Assembly (NCBI GenBank): GCA_020431945.1
Contig: JAGQHH010000350.1
Span: 1-16,254, forward strand
DNA from: Cyanobacteria bacterium HKST-UBA02
GTDB lineage: Bacteria; Cyanobacteriota; Vampirovibrionia; Obscuribacterales; Obscuribacteraceae
Direction of reading: 5' to 3'
DNA length: 16,254 nt
The translations under genes and the position numbers were made by a program. Positions 1-6,998 of the stretch are shown here, in pieces. How positions within the stretch are numbered: the first letter of the stretch is position 1; every line of letters starts with the position of its first letter. The notes beneath the pieces were generated by a model. The model was not told where the DNA came from. It saw only the letters and a program-made list of their open reading frames with translations, and did not search any database.

Positions 1-1692
1 TATATGAGCCCCGAGCAATGCGAAGGACACAATCTCGATCAACGCTCGGACATCTACTCATTCGGCTGTTTGATGTTCGAGGCCCTGACAGGAAACGCAC
101 CCTTTGCCGGTGAGAATCCTTTCAAAGTGATGCTCAGCCAGGTCCAGAAAGAACCTCCGGCCATGCGCCAGGTCAAGAGCGATATCGTTCTGCCCCGGGG
201 AATGGAGTCGGTGATTCGGCGCTGCCTGGCAAAAGATCCTGCCGATCGCTATCAGTCCATGGAAGAGCTCATGAAAGATCTGCATCTTATGGAGCAGGGT
301 CAGGAGCCGAAAGTAACTTTCCGCCGTCGTAAAAATCTTCAGGTGGTCACCAGCATATGTCTGGCAGTTCTTATGGTGACAACAATGATTCTCATTGGAT
401 TTTTGACGTATCAGGCCACCCACGATCCGAATCGATCCACCATCGTAGCTCCGGAGGGAAAGCCCGAAAGGATCGAGCTCTACCAGGGGAAAAATCTTTC
501 CCAGTGGTCGGCAGCCATAGAGAAATCGCCGCAAGACAAAGAGCTCTTCTACGCCCGGGGACGCCTCCATCAATTGCGGGACGAGCGCAATGACGCCATC
601 GCCGACTACACGAGGGCGCTCGAGATCGATCCGGGCTATGCCAGGGCCAGGCGCACCCGCGCCCTGCTCTACAGTCTGGTTGCCGACTATGCCCGAGCGC
701 AGGCTGACGCCGACCGGCTGATCGAAGACGATCCAGACTGGCCCGACGGCTACGAAGTCAGAGGCTTTGTGGAAAGCGCTGCCGAAGAGCTCGAGAAAGC
801 AGCAGCGGACGTCCGCAAATCCATAGCCCTGGCAGAAGGCGACCCGGACAATCGCAGCTTCATCGCCGGGCAGCACTATCATCTTGCCGATATTCTCAAC
901 TCCCTGGGGCAATACGAAGAAGCTCGAAAGGAAGCCGATCGAGCCATCGAGATGGCGGATGGCGATTATCCAGCCAGCCTTGCCATGGGAATCCGCTCCC
1001 TTACCCATGCCAGAGAGCAGAATTTCAACAGGGCCCTGGCTGACGCTAAGAAAGCAGTAAGTATGAAAGATGCCCGGGCCGCCGAGTGGGCGATCCTGGC
1101 TCATGCTTATGCAGGCAAGAAAGACTTCAAGAAGATGGAAGAGGCTCTGGGAGCCGTCGATAGACTGGAGACTTTTCCGGCTCGCGGCTACCGACTGCGC
1201 GGCGAGGTGCGGCGCACCGCCGGGCAGATAGAAAAAGCTCTGGAAGATTTCAGCGCCTCTACGAGCCTCGAGGAATACGGACCGGGATTCCGCCAGAAAG
1301 CCACTGTCTACCTGAAACTCGGTCAGCTCAAAAACGCCCTGGACGCCCTGGAAAAATCCTTCGCGATCAACCCTCGCTCACCGATCACCGAAGCATATCT
1401 GGCTTCTGTAGAGCAGCAACTAGGCAAAACAGACCTGGCAGAAAAACACATCGCCGAAGCTCTCGGCCGGAGCAGACATCCCGTGGTCCTGGCCAGAGCC
1501 GCCGAGACCAGGCTCAACCAGGGTCGAACTCCCGACGCCTTGAAACTGATTGATCTGTCGATCCAGGCAGACCCTTATGCTCCCGAATCATATGAGATAA
1601 GAGCCGCGGTCTATCGCAAGCTCGGTCTCGAGCCCCAGGCAGCCGAAGATCAAGAGAAAGCAGAAAAGCTGATATCGCACCTGGATTTCTGA
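1..1692 (+). CDS. Membrane Ser/Thr protein kinase with TPR ectodomain (5' truncated by window edge)
   Basis: The reading frame is open from base 1, so the gene starts outside the window and the N-lobe and catalytic loop are missing. What remains opens with YMSPEQC, the APE-like end of the activation segment. It continues with the DIYSFGC helix-F aspartate, the LTGNAPF segment and an AKDPADRY segment holding the conserved late arginine. These mark Hanks-type kinase subdomains VIII to XI (first ~95 residues). A basic stretch (FRRRK) precedes a hydrophobic span at about residues 113-136 counted from the Met at base 4, giving one membrane segment with the kinase inside. The remaining ~420 residues are TPR-type helical repeats (for example ALEIDPGYARA, FAINPRSP, IQADPYAPES). 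By family knowledge it should phosphorylate Ser/Thr in response to something bound outside; the ligand is unknown. It is a paralog of the kinase at 2608-4278, which has the same SPEQC motif but a different ectodomain. Confidence 0.93.
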   Translation, partial: YMSPEQCEGHNLDQRSDIYSFGCLMFEALTGNAPFAGENPFKVMLSQVQKEPPAMRQVKSDIVLPRGMESVIRRCLAKDPADRYQSMEELMKDLHLMEQGQEPKVTFRRRKNLQVVTSICLAVLMVTTMILIGFLTYQATHDPNRSTIVAPEGKPERIELYQGKNLSQWSAAIEKSPQDKELFYARGRLHQLRDERNDAIADYTRALEIDPGYARARRTRALLYSLVADYARAQADADRLIEDDPDWPDGYEVRGFVESAAEELEKAAADVRKSIALAEGDPDNRSFIAGQHYHLADILNSLGQYEEARKEADRAIEMADGDYPASLAMGIRSLTHAREQNFNRALADAKKAVSMKDARAAEWAILAHAYAGKKDFKKMEEALGAVDRLETFPARGYRLRGEVRRTAGQIEKALEDFSASTSLEEYGPGFRQKATVYLKLGQLKNALDALEKSFAINPRSPITEAYLASVEQQLGKTDLAEKHIAEALGRSRHPVVLARAAETRLNQGRTPDALKLIDLSIQADPYAPESYEIRAAVYRKLGLEPQAAEDQEKAEKLISHLDF

Positions 1693-1705
1693 TATCCTCC
1701 CCCGT

Positions 1706-1927
1706 ATGCAGAGCAAGCTCCTCACCGCCGCCATCTTTTTCACGATTCTCTTCCTGGCATTCAATGGATCCAGCGCCGCCACCGCGGAGCTCTACCAGCT
1801 CGCTCCACCATTTCACGACCTGCCCGATTTATTCGCGCATCTGCCCCTCAGACCTTTCGTGGCTGTACCTGCACTGATTCTATTCGGAGCATTCTTCTAC
1901 AGACGGCGAAAAGCTGCGAAAGAATGA
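1706..1927 (+). CDS. Small membrane protein, signal peptide plus C-terminal membrane anchor
   Basis: This 73-residue ORF starts 13 bp after the kinase stop. It has a hydrophobic N-terminus (residues 4-19) ending in a small-residue stretch (NGSSAATA) that looks like a signal peptidase I site. A short proline-containing segment follows, then a second hydrophobic span (about 51-65) capped by RRRKAAKE. That is the layout of a small type I membrane protein or a two-span hairpin protein. There is no Shine-Dalgarno before the ATG (the upstream bases are C-rich), so expression would need coupling to the kinase or SD-independent initiation. Its stop overlaps the first possible ATG of the next frame in an ATGA (1924-1927). 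I do not recognise a family. The amphipathic layout favours a real gene, but its small size leaves doubt. Confidence 0.6.
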   Translation: MQSKLLTAAIFFTILFLAFNGSSAATAELYQLAPPFHDLPDLFAHLPLRPFVAVPALILFGAFFYRRRKAAKE

Positions 1928-1966
1928 CCGAGTACAACCCAACCGAAATTTCCAAAGGCTTAGACA

Positions 1967-1984
1967 GGTCACGGTACCGTCACC
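1967..1984. repeat. Interrupted palindrome upstream of the 2026 gene
   Basis: A perfect 10-bp palindrome, ACGGTACCGT (1971-1980), is flanked on each side by one mismatched C and then GGT/ACC arms. This gives an 18-bp near-symmetric element 41 bp upstream of the preferred start at 2026. It could be a repressor site or a short hairpin. If the longer reading from 1924 is used, it lies inside coding sequence. Confidence 0.4.
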
Positions 1985-2013
1985 TCACCCTCCTAAAATT
2001 GCAGCAAGAGAAC

Positions 2014-2020
2014 GGAGGAG
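2014..2020 (+). promoter_or_regulatory. Shine-Dalgarno GGAGGAG that decides the start at 2026
   Basis: GGAGGAG lies five bases before the ATG at 2026, while the in-frame ATG at 1924 has no comparable ribosome site. This is the best ribosome binding site in the left half of the window and argues for the shorter protein. Confidence 0.7.
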
Positions 2021-2025
2021 CTTCT

Positions 2026-2565
2026 ATGGCAGGCGATAAACCAGTCACCGGCGATGATACTATGGCGCAGGCCTTTCTAGGTCGGGGCGACTACCCGGAA
2101 ATGCCCAGAATAAACGCATACGAGTTCAGCCTGACTGACGTCGTGGAGGCCATGAAGAAGGACTATGCCAAACCTGATCCGGACTGGCTGCCCAAGCACT
2201 TCGAGGAAGCAAAACCTGGTGAGCCGTTGATCACCGATCCAATTGATCGGACCATGGTTAGTGGTGGCTACGGGACTGAGGACGGCAAAACAGTAATCAC
2301 CCTGAGAACAAAAGACAATACATTCGAGCCCCCGGTGCTTCTGGACAAGAGCGGCAAGCCAATCGACTCCATCGCAGGAGGAGGCGGCGGCGGCGGTGGC
2401 GGAGGGGACGACAAAAATCCGCCCCCTCCACCAGAGGACGGTGTCGAATACAGGGATGGCTCCCGAATCGACTACACCGAAGGCGAGTCGAAGCTAAGAT
2501 ATACGGACCCGTCCGGCAAGACCAGCGAGATCCAGTTGAACGAGCCCCTGGTCAAGCGCAAATAG
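2026..2565 (+). CDS. Unknown soluble protein with polyglycine/polyproline linker
   Basis: With the start at 2026 the protein has 179 residues; the open frame extends back to an ATG at 1924 (213 residues). I prefer 2026 because of the strong GGAGGAG in front. No signal peptide or membrane span is visible. The N-terminal part is acidic and mixed (MAGDKPVTGDDTMAQAF at the start). A run of ten glycines (residues 118-127 of the short form) is followed by DDKN, five prolines, and a C-terminal segment of charged beta-like repeats (VEYRDGSRIDY, SKLRYTDPSGK) that looks like a small folded unit. The linker joins two regions that may act independently. Consecutive prolines normally need EF-P for smooth translation. 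I do not recognise the family. The neighbours are kinases, so it could be a substrate or accessory factor, but nothing in the sequence shows this. Confidence 0.8.
   Translation: MAGDKPVTGDDTMAQAFLGRGDYPEMPRINAYEFSLTDVVEAMKKDYAKPDPDWLPKHFEEAKPGEPLITDPIDRTMVSGGYGTEDGKTVITLRTKDNTFEPPVLLDKSGKPIDSIAGGGGGGGGGGDDKNPPPPPEDGVEYRDGSRIDYTEGESKLRYTDPSGKTSEIQLNEPLVKRK
2377..2406 (+). repeat. Ten-codon polyglycine tract (GGN triplet repeat)
   Basis: Ten consecutive glycine codons, including four GGC in a row, encode the linker of the 2026-2565 protein. Triplet repeats of this kind can expand or contract in frame, so linker length may differ between strains. Confidence 0.9.
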
Positions 2566-2570
2566 CAATC

Positions 2571-2599
2571 TTGCTCGATCAGAGTGGCCGCGCTAGACT
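2571..2599 (+). promoter_or_regulatory. Candidate sigma70-type promoter for the LRR kinase
   Basis: TTGCTC (2571-2576) is separated by 17 bp from TAGACT (2594-2599). The match is moderate: 3/6 for -35 and 4/6 for -10. The -10 box lies inside the odd palindrome GCTAG-A-CTAGC (2592-2602). With a normal -10 to start distance, transcription would begin within two or three bases of the ATG at 2608, which has no Shine-Dalgarno, implying a leaderless or nearly leaderless message. Confidence 0.35.
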
Positions 2600-2607
2600 A
2601 GCTCCTC

Positions 2608-4278
2608 ATGAACGAGGAGAGACCGGAAAAGTTAGCCGATCGCTACGAGATCATCGAGATTCTCGGCCGGGGAGCCCTGGGTGAGGTCTTTCGCGCTTAC
2701 GATCCCTTGCTCAAGAAAGAGTTCGCCGTCAAAGTCTTGATCCTCGACTCGGCAAAAGAGAAAGACCTGATGCGCTTCCAGCAAGAGGCGAAGGTCGTCT
2801 CCAGGCTCAACCACCGGAACATCGTAAAAGTCTACAATTTCGGTCTCGACAGCCGTGACAGGCCGTATATGGTGCTCGAGCTTCTCGAGGGAACACCTCT
2901 CAATCAGCTCCTCCTGGAGCAGAAGACCATAGCTGTCAGAGACCTCCTGGCAATCGCCATCGAGATAGCCGATGCCATGCACTACGCTCACTTGCAGTCC
3001 GTAGTTCACCGAGATTTGAAACCGAGCAATCTGATCATGCTGCCGTCCGATACCGGCTATATGCCGGTTGTCGTCGACTTCGGGATAGCCAAGATCACTG
3101 ATCAATATTCCGGTCAGTTCGCCAGCGGCATGCAGACCTCCACCAGTGGTGGCATAGGCACCGGCACTCCCTATTACATGAGCCCGGAGCAATGCAACGG
3201 CAAAGCTACAGACAGCCGCTCGGACATCTACTCTCTGGGCTGCGTTATCTTCGAATGCATTACCGGGGAAAAACCGTTCCAGTCCGACAACCTCCTCAAT
3301 CTCATGGAGATGCACCGGAGCGAGCCCCCGCCGCCACTAATCGGAACCGCAGGAAAATCAGCGGAGATGCTGGAAGACCTGATTCATAAGATGATGGCCA
3401 AGGATCCGGAGGACCGCCCGGAAAGCATGGAAGCGATAAGACAGAGTCTAGTCCAGATTCTCAATCAGGTAGAAGAAGAACTGAAAGCCCCCGGTGAAAC
3501 CGGCACGAGTAAGCCCGCTGGTGGCAGAGCCAACCGCAATCTGATTATCGCCGGTGTGTCGATTCTTCTTCTCGGCACCACCGGGTATCTCCTGCTTTCT
3601 GATTATCGCCGTCATCCCCCACCGAAAGCCGCTCCGGTCAAGGAAAAACCGGCTCCGATCAAAAGCGAAGTCGAAATCGTCTCGGGCATCGCCAGACCCA
3701 ACCCCGATCCTTCCGTCCTGGAAGTGAACATCATGTTCACCGAAGACTGCGATGAATATATAGCCGGAATGCTCAAGAAAAACATCGCGCCTACCAAAGT
3801 ATTCATCTATTTTTCCGACGCCACCGACCGCTCCATCGAGCAGATGCTCGTCTGGCCCCTGACCAGCTTGAAACTCAGAGTCACAGATGTTTCGGACAAA
3901 GGCTTGAAAATGATCAGCCGTTTTCCCGCCATGCGCGTGCTCCGCTTGATCGAGCCCGGTCCCGGTGTAACGCCCCGGGGTTACGATTTTCTACCGGAGT
4001 GCAAGAATCTGACCTATCTCTTCCTCACCGGAAAGTCCATCGACAATACCGTGCTCGAAACCATCAGTCGCTGCCCTCAGATAGATCAGCTTTATATCGA
4101 GCACGCCATCTATATCACAGACGACGGGCTGCAAGTCTTGCAGAACCTGAAATCCTTGAAGTATGTCCGGCTCTTCGACTGCGGAAGAATCTCGGCCAGG
4201 GGTCTTACCCGTCTCCGCAAAGCCCGCCCGGACTTGACCCTGACTATCGCCACCGCCACCCACTCCAGTGAGGAGTAG
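2608..4278 (+). CDS. Transmembrane Ser/Thr protein kinase with leucine-rich-repeat ectodomain
   Basis: This complete 556-residue kinase has every Hanks-type motif: glycine loop GRGALGEV (20-27), ATP-binding lysine in AVK (K42), helix-C glutamate (E60), catalytic loop HRDLKPSN (134-141; base D136), DFG (157-159), activation-segment end SPE (192-194), DIYSLG (206-211) and the conserved late arginine in DPEDRP (R270). It should therefore be catalytically active. A Pro/Gly/Lys-rich juxtamembrane stretch leads to one hydrophobic span (about 311-330). About 220 further residues follow, whose second half has leucine-rich repeats of the AMN1/cysteine-containing type (VTDVSDKGLKMI, ITDDGLQVLQNL, CGRISARGLTRL). 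The orientation implied is kinase inside and LRR outside as a sensor. There is no Shine-Dalgarno before the ATG. It is followed after 19 bp by a TPR membrane gene, probably in one transcript. The activation segment is rich in Thr/Ser (QTSTSGGIGTGT), consistent with autophosphorylation control. Confidence 0.96.
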   Translation: MNEERPEKLADRYEIIEILGRGALGEVFRAYDPLLKKEFAVKVLILDSAKEKDLMRFQQEAKVVSRLNHRNIVKVYNFGLDSRDRPYMVLELLEGTPLNQLLLEQKTIAVRDLLAIAIEIADAMHYAHLQSVVHRDLKPSNLIMLPSDTGYMPVVVDFGIAKITDQYSGQFASGMQTSTSGGIGTGTPYYMSPEQCNGKATDSRSDIYSLGCVIFECITGEKPFQSDNLLNLMEMHRSEPPPPLIGTAGKSAEMLEDLIHKMMAKDPEDRPESMEAIRQSLVQILNQVEEELKAPGETGTSKPAGGRANRNLIIAGVSILLLGTTGYLLLSDYRRHPPPKAAPVKEKPAPIKSEVEIVSGIARPNPDPSVLEVNIMFTEDCDEYIAGMLKKNIAPTKVFIYFSDATDRSIEQMLVWPLTSLKLRVTDVSDKGLKMISRFPAMRVLRLIEPGPGVTPRGYDFLPECKNLTYLFLTGKSIDNTVLETISRCPQIDQLYIEHAIYITDDGLQVLQNLKSLKYVRLFDCGRISARGLTRLRKARPDLTLTIATATHSSEE

Positions 4279-4297
4279 TTTGAGCTAATATGGAAGA

Positions 4298-5320
4298 ATG
4301 ATCGCCTTACTAGAAAACCGAAGATTAATCTGGCGCACTGCGATATGTGCCCTGGCGCTGGCCATCGCAATACCGCTCGGCCTCGTCCTTTCTCCGGGGA
4401 TTCATTCAGAAAGCCCGGTCGAGATGCACTGTCTCGGTCACAGCAACCTCAACGGTCTCTTCGTGGACCAGGTGCTGGCCGAAGGCGCGCTGGACCCGGG
4501 GTGCCCCGACAGGGTCAGGAGCGCTTTCGGTCCGAAGGCGCTTGCGAAGCTCGAAAAAACATTCTGGTCCGTGCCTGTGAAGGACACTTATTTCCTGGTC
4601 GAGCGAACATTCGTGAATACCCGCGACCCGGTGGTCTCTATAACCGGCTATCTTATCGCCCTGAAGGCAACGGAGCCAATTCACGAGATGGTCATCGATT
4701 TCGATGTAGCAGCCGATACCGAATACAGGATCGAAGATTTCCGGATCAGAAACGACCGGAACGCCCGGGACCTCAAAGCATTCTTGAAGAAAGCAGAGCA
4801 CGGCCGCGCCATCGATCATAGAGCTGTGAGCTACTGCTTTCAGGGGCTCTCAGCTTTGATGAACGGCGATTGCGTCTATACGGCAGCACAATTCTCCGGA
4901 GCCATCGGCGCGCAGCCGGACTACGCTCTAGCGTACCTGGGCAGAGGTCTGAGCTACTGGCTTGCCGGTCACAAAGAAGAAGGCATCGCCGATATGGATA
5001 AAGCTATCGCTCTCGACAGCCATTTCGCCAAGGCTTATCTCTACAGAGCCCTGGCCCGAACAAGCAGCGAGATTCCTTACACCACCGCCGAGCTGGAGAA
5101 ATCCGGGCAGGACAGCAGAATGGCTCTCTCTCTGGAGCCTGAGTCGGCAGAGAGCCTCGCGACTGTGTCTTATGTCGCCTATCATCAGATGAATGACCAG
5201 GAAGCGCTGCGTTTTGCCGAGCGCGCTCTGCTCATCGACCCGCACAATTTCTGGGCCTGGGCCACCGTCGATTATCTGGAGCAAGACAGAAACAGCCGGA
5301 TCCAGTATTCAGAGCACTGA
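4298..5320 (+). CDS. Membrane-anchored TPR protein of unknown function
   Basis: The 340-residue protein has a basic N-terminus (RRLIWR), then a hydrophobic segment at about 14-32 (signal anchor or signal peptide), so the bulk lies outside the cytoplasm. Residues ~40-170 form an unassigned domain with VKDTYFLVERTFVNTRDP and a beta-rich stretch. Residues ~175-335 are TPR-like helical repeats (AQFSGAIGAQPDYALAYLGR, KAIALDSHFAKAYLYRA, RALLIDPHNFWAW). Its C-terminal half resembles the ectodomain of the first kinase in style but there is no kinase domain. It follows the LRR kinase by 19 bp. A -10-like TAATAT (4286-4291) ends six bases before the ATG and the ATG lacks a proper Shine-Dalgarno (only GGAAGA touching it). 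It may bind the same ligands or partners as the kinases; that is inference from position only. Confidence 0.88.
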   Translation: MIALLENRRLIWRTAICALALAIAIPLGLVLSPGIHSESPVEMHCLGHSNLNGLFVDQVLAEGALDPGCPDRVRSAFGPKALAKLEKTFWSVPVKDTYFLVERTFVNTRDPVVSITGYLIALKATEPIHEMVIDFDVAADTEYRIEDFRIRNDRNARDLKAFLKKAEHGRAIDHRAVSYCFQGLSALMNGDCVYTAAQFSGAIGAQPDYALAYLGRGLSYWLAGHKEEGIADMDKAIALDSHFAKAYLYRALARTSSEIPYTTAELEKSGQDSRMALSLEPESAESLATVSYVAYHQMNDQEALRFAERALLIDPHNFWAWATVDYLEQDRNSRIQYSEH

Positions 5321-5328
5321 TTCCGAAA

Positions 5329-6696
5329 TCAGCAGGGGTGCCCCCAGAAATAGCCCTGACCGTATTCCACCCCCAGGGAGCGCAGACAGATGTAGTCGTC
5401 TCTGCTCTCGACCCCCTCGGCAATAACGGCCGCACCAATTACGGTGGCGATACCGCAGAGCCTCGCCACCATATTTTGACGATCGCGATCCGCTGCTATT
5501 CCCGAAACCATGCGAGAGTCGATCTTGAGAAAATCAGGCTCGAGCATGATCAGAGTCTCGAGGGATGTGAAACCGAAACCCAGATCATCGAGAGCGAGCT
5601 TGATGCCCTGTCTCTTCAGGTCCCGAACATAAGGGACGAGATAGGTAGGATCGGCGAGAACAGACTTTTCGCTGATCTCGACACAGAAAGTCCTGCCGGG
5701 GCCCGCTGTGCGCAACCGCTCGACCAATCTGTCCACCGTCAGGTCGGTGAGGGTGGAAGGAAAGATATTGATATGAAAGACATGACACTCCTTCATCTGC
5801 TCGGCTCGAGCAAGACAGGTGTCCAGACTGTGCAGATCTGCCAGGGTGAGTATGTCGTTCTGGCGAGCCATGGCGAAGAGCTCATCGGGCATCTCCAGGG
5901 GACCTTCCGGTCCGCGTATCAATAGCTCGCATGCGACCATCCTGGCGTCGCCAAGTCGCACAATCGGCTGGGCGAAAGCCCGGAAACCATCCGATTCGGA
6001 CAGAACATCCCTGATATCGACACCTCTCAAATCGGGCGATAGCTGGATCTTTCGCTCATCCACCAGGGTCACGCGGTTCTTGCCACGCAACTTGCTCTCT
6101 TTGATCGCTTCTCTAGTAAGCTCCAGGACCTCACCCACGGTGGATACATAGTCGGGGAGCGTGACCAGACCGAGACTGCCTGTGACTTTCAGTTTGCCCC
6201 CGGCGGTAGGCAGAGGATTGCGGCTGAGAGCAAGACGGAGCCTCTCGGCGACTTTCGCTCCGGTGCCCAGGTTGGTGCAGGGCAGAAGGAGCAAGAACTC
6301 ATCGCCGCCTATTCGTCCGAGCCAGTCCACGGCCCGGATCTCCTCTTTCAGCAGCCCTGCCACATGCTTGAGCACCAGGTCGCCCACGGCATGACCGTGA
6401 GTCTCATTGACCATTTTAAAATCGTCCAAATCAATCAGCACTGCCAGAAGATCCGAATCGTTGCGCCTGGCGAATTCCACTTCACGCTTGAGGGCTGCTT
6501 CCAGACCCCGGCGGTTGAGGAGCTCAGTAAGAAAGTCGGTTCGCACCTGGCTGAGAAGCAGCTCATTGGTCTGTCTCAAGCTGGCGTTGGAGCTTTCGAG
6601 CTCGCGCACTTGCTCCTCCGCCGTCAAAAGCAAATCGTCGTCGGAATCGGGGCTTCCTGGCTCCATCTGAGTGCTCACGGGTTTCCTGGTAATCAT
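5329..6696 (-). CDS. GGDEF-EAL hybrid protein (c-di-GMP synthesis and breakdown), no sensor domain
   Basis: I prefer the ATG at 6696 (455 residues) over the GTG at 6705, because an AAGGAAGG Shine-Dalgarno sits about eight bases before that ATG but touches the GTG. Residues below are counted from the GTG form. An N-terminal acidic and coiled-coil-like segment (27-55) leads to a GGDEF domain (~56-215) with an intact GGDEF (133-137) and an RxxD product-inhibition site exactly five residues upstream (RAVD, 124-127). The EAL domain (~235-458) keeps ELL in place of EAL (E260), N313 in HINIFPS, E343, DD (373-374), K394, E430 and Q450, so the metal and catalytic residues look complete. No membrane span, PAS, GAF or REC domain is present, so it is a cytosolic enzyme regulated by partners or by c-di-GMP itself. 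It converges with the TPR gene, 8 bp from its stop. Confidence 0.95.
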   Translation of the reverse strand: MITRKPVSTQMEPGSPDSDDDLLLTAEEQVRELESSNASLRQTNELLLSQVRTDFLTELLNRRGLEAALKREVEFARRNDSDLLAVLIDLDDFKMVNETHGHAVGDLVLKHVAGLLKEEIRAVDWLGRIGGDEFLLLLPCTNLGTGAKVAERLRLALSRNPLPTAGGKLKVTGSLGLVTLPDYVSTVGEVLELTREAIKESKLRGKNRVTLVDERKIQLSPDLRGVDIRDVLSESDGFRAFAQPIVRLGDARMVACELLIRGPEGPLEMPDELFAMARQNDILTLADLHSLDTCLARAEQMKECHVFHINIFPSTLTDLTVDRLVERLRTAGPGRTFCVEISEKSVLADPTYLVPYVRDLKRQGIKLALDDLGFGFTSLETLIMLEPDFLKIDSRMVSGIAADRDRQNMVARLCGIATVIGAAVIAEGVESRDDYICLRSLGVEYGQGYFWGHPC

Positions 6697-6767
6697 GGAT
6701 GCCACCTTCCTTCACAATTCATTTTCGATGCGATCACCCACATGGGCATCAGCCCTGGGGCCGATAC

Positions 6768-6782
6768 ATCGATGAAATCGAT
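6768..6782. repeat. Paired ATCGAT sites upstream of the GGDEF-EAL gene
   Basis: Two ATCGAT palindromes are separated by GAA, giving a 15-bp symmetric element about 72 bp upstream of the ATG at 6696 and on the other flank of the divergent gene at 6985. It could bind a dimeric regulator. The motif is short and may be chance. Confidence 0.25.
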
Positions 6783-6833
6783 AGACTGATGGGCCTCTGC
6801 TGATGGTGCTCCCAATTATCGAGAAAAGAGAAG

Positions 6834-6917
6834 TCACCCTCAATCAATATATCAACCAGGGTGAAACGCTTACCAGGCAAGGATCTAACCTTTTCACGAG
6901 TCACGTTAGCCGTGACT
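6834..6917 (+). promoter_or_regulatory. Putative structured leader upstream of the 6985 gene
   Basis: The 288-bp gap between the divergent genes holds no convincing gene apart from a possible mini-ORF. It has two perfect 7-bp stems in the sense of the downstream gene. TCACCCT (6834-6840) pairs with AGGGTGA (6858-6864), and AGTCACG (6899-6905) pairs with CGTGACT (6911-6917) over a five-base loop. Alternative pairings compete with these: GGTGA/TTACC (6860-6864 with 6870-6874, one G-U pair) and CTAAC/GTTAG (6885-6889 with 6905-6909). No T-run follows, so it is not an intrinsic terminator. I cannot match it to a known riboswitch class. Confidence 0.3.
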
Positions 6918-6956
6918 ACCGATTAAAGTCACCTACCCCGATATGCGAGGATAGAT

Positions 6957-6998
6957 ATGACAGACTCTTTCGGCAATCGCTCCGATGGGCAGAATTAG
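6957..6998 (+). CDS. Possible 13-codon leader peptide overlapping the next start
   Basis: ATG at 6957 follows GAGG (6947-6950) by six bases and opens a 13-codon frame, MTDSFGNRSDGQN, ending with TAG at 6996-6998. It overlaps the first 14 bases of the 6985 gene in another frame. The downstream ATG at 6985 has no Shine-Dalgarno of its own, so translation of the short ORF could deliver ribosomes to it. The ORF is short enough to be chance. Confidence 0.3.
   Translation: MTDSFGNRSDGQN

Noticed and set aside
58..1104. 348-codon minus-strand frame opposite the truncated kinase
   Set aside because: The plus strand has kinase and TPR motifs throughout; the antisense frame has none.
6364..6789. 141-codon plus-strand frame opposite the GGDEF-EAL start
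   Set aside because: Antisense of the GGDEF domain; no supporting feature.
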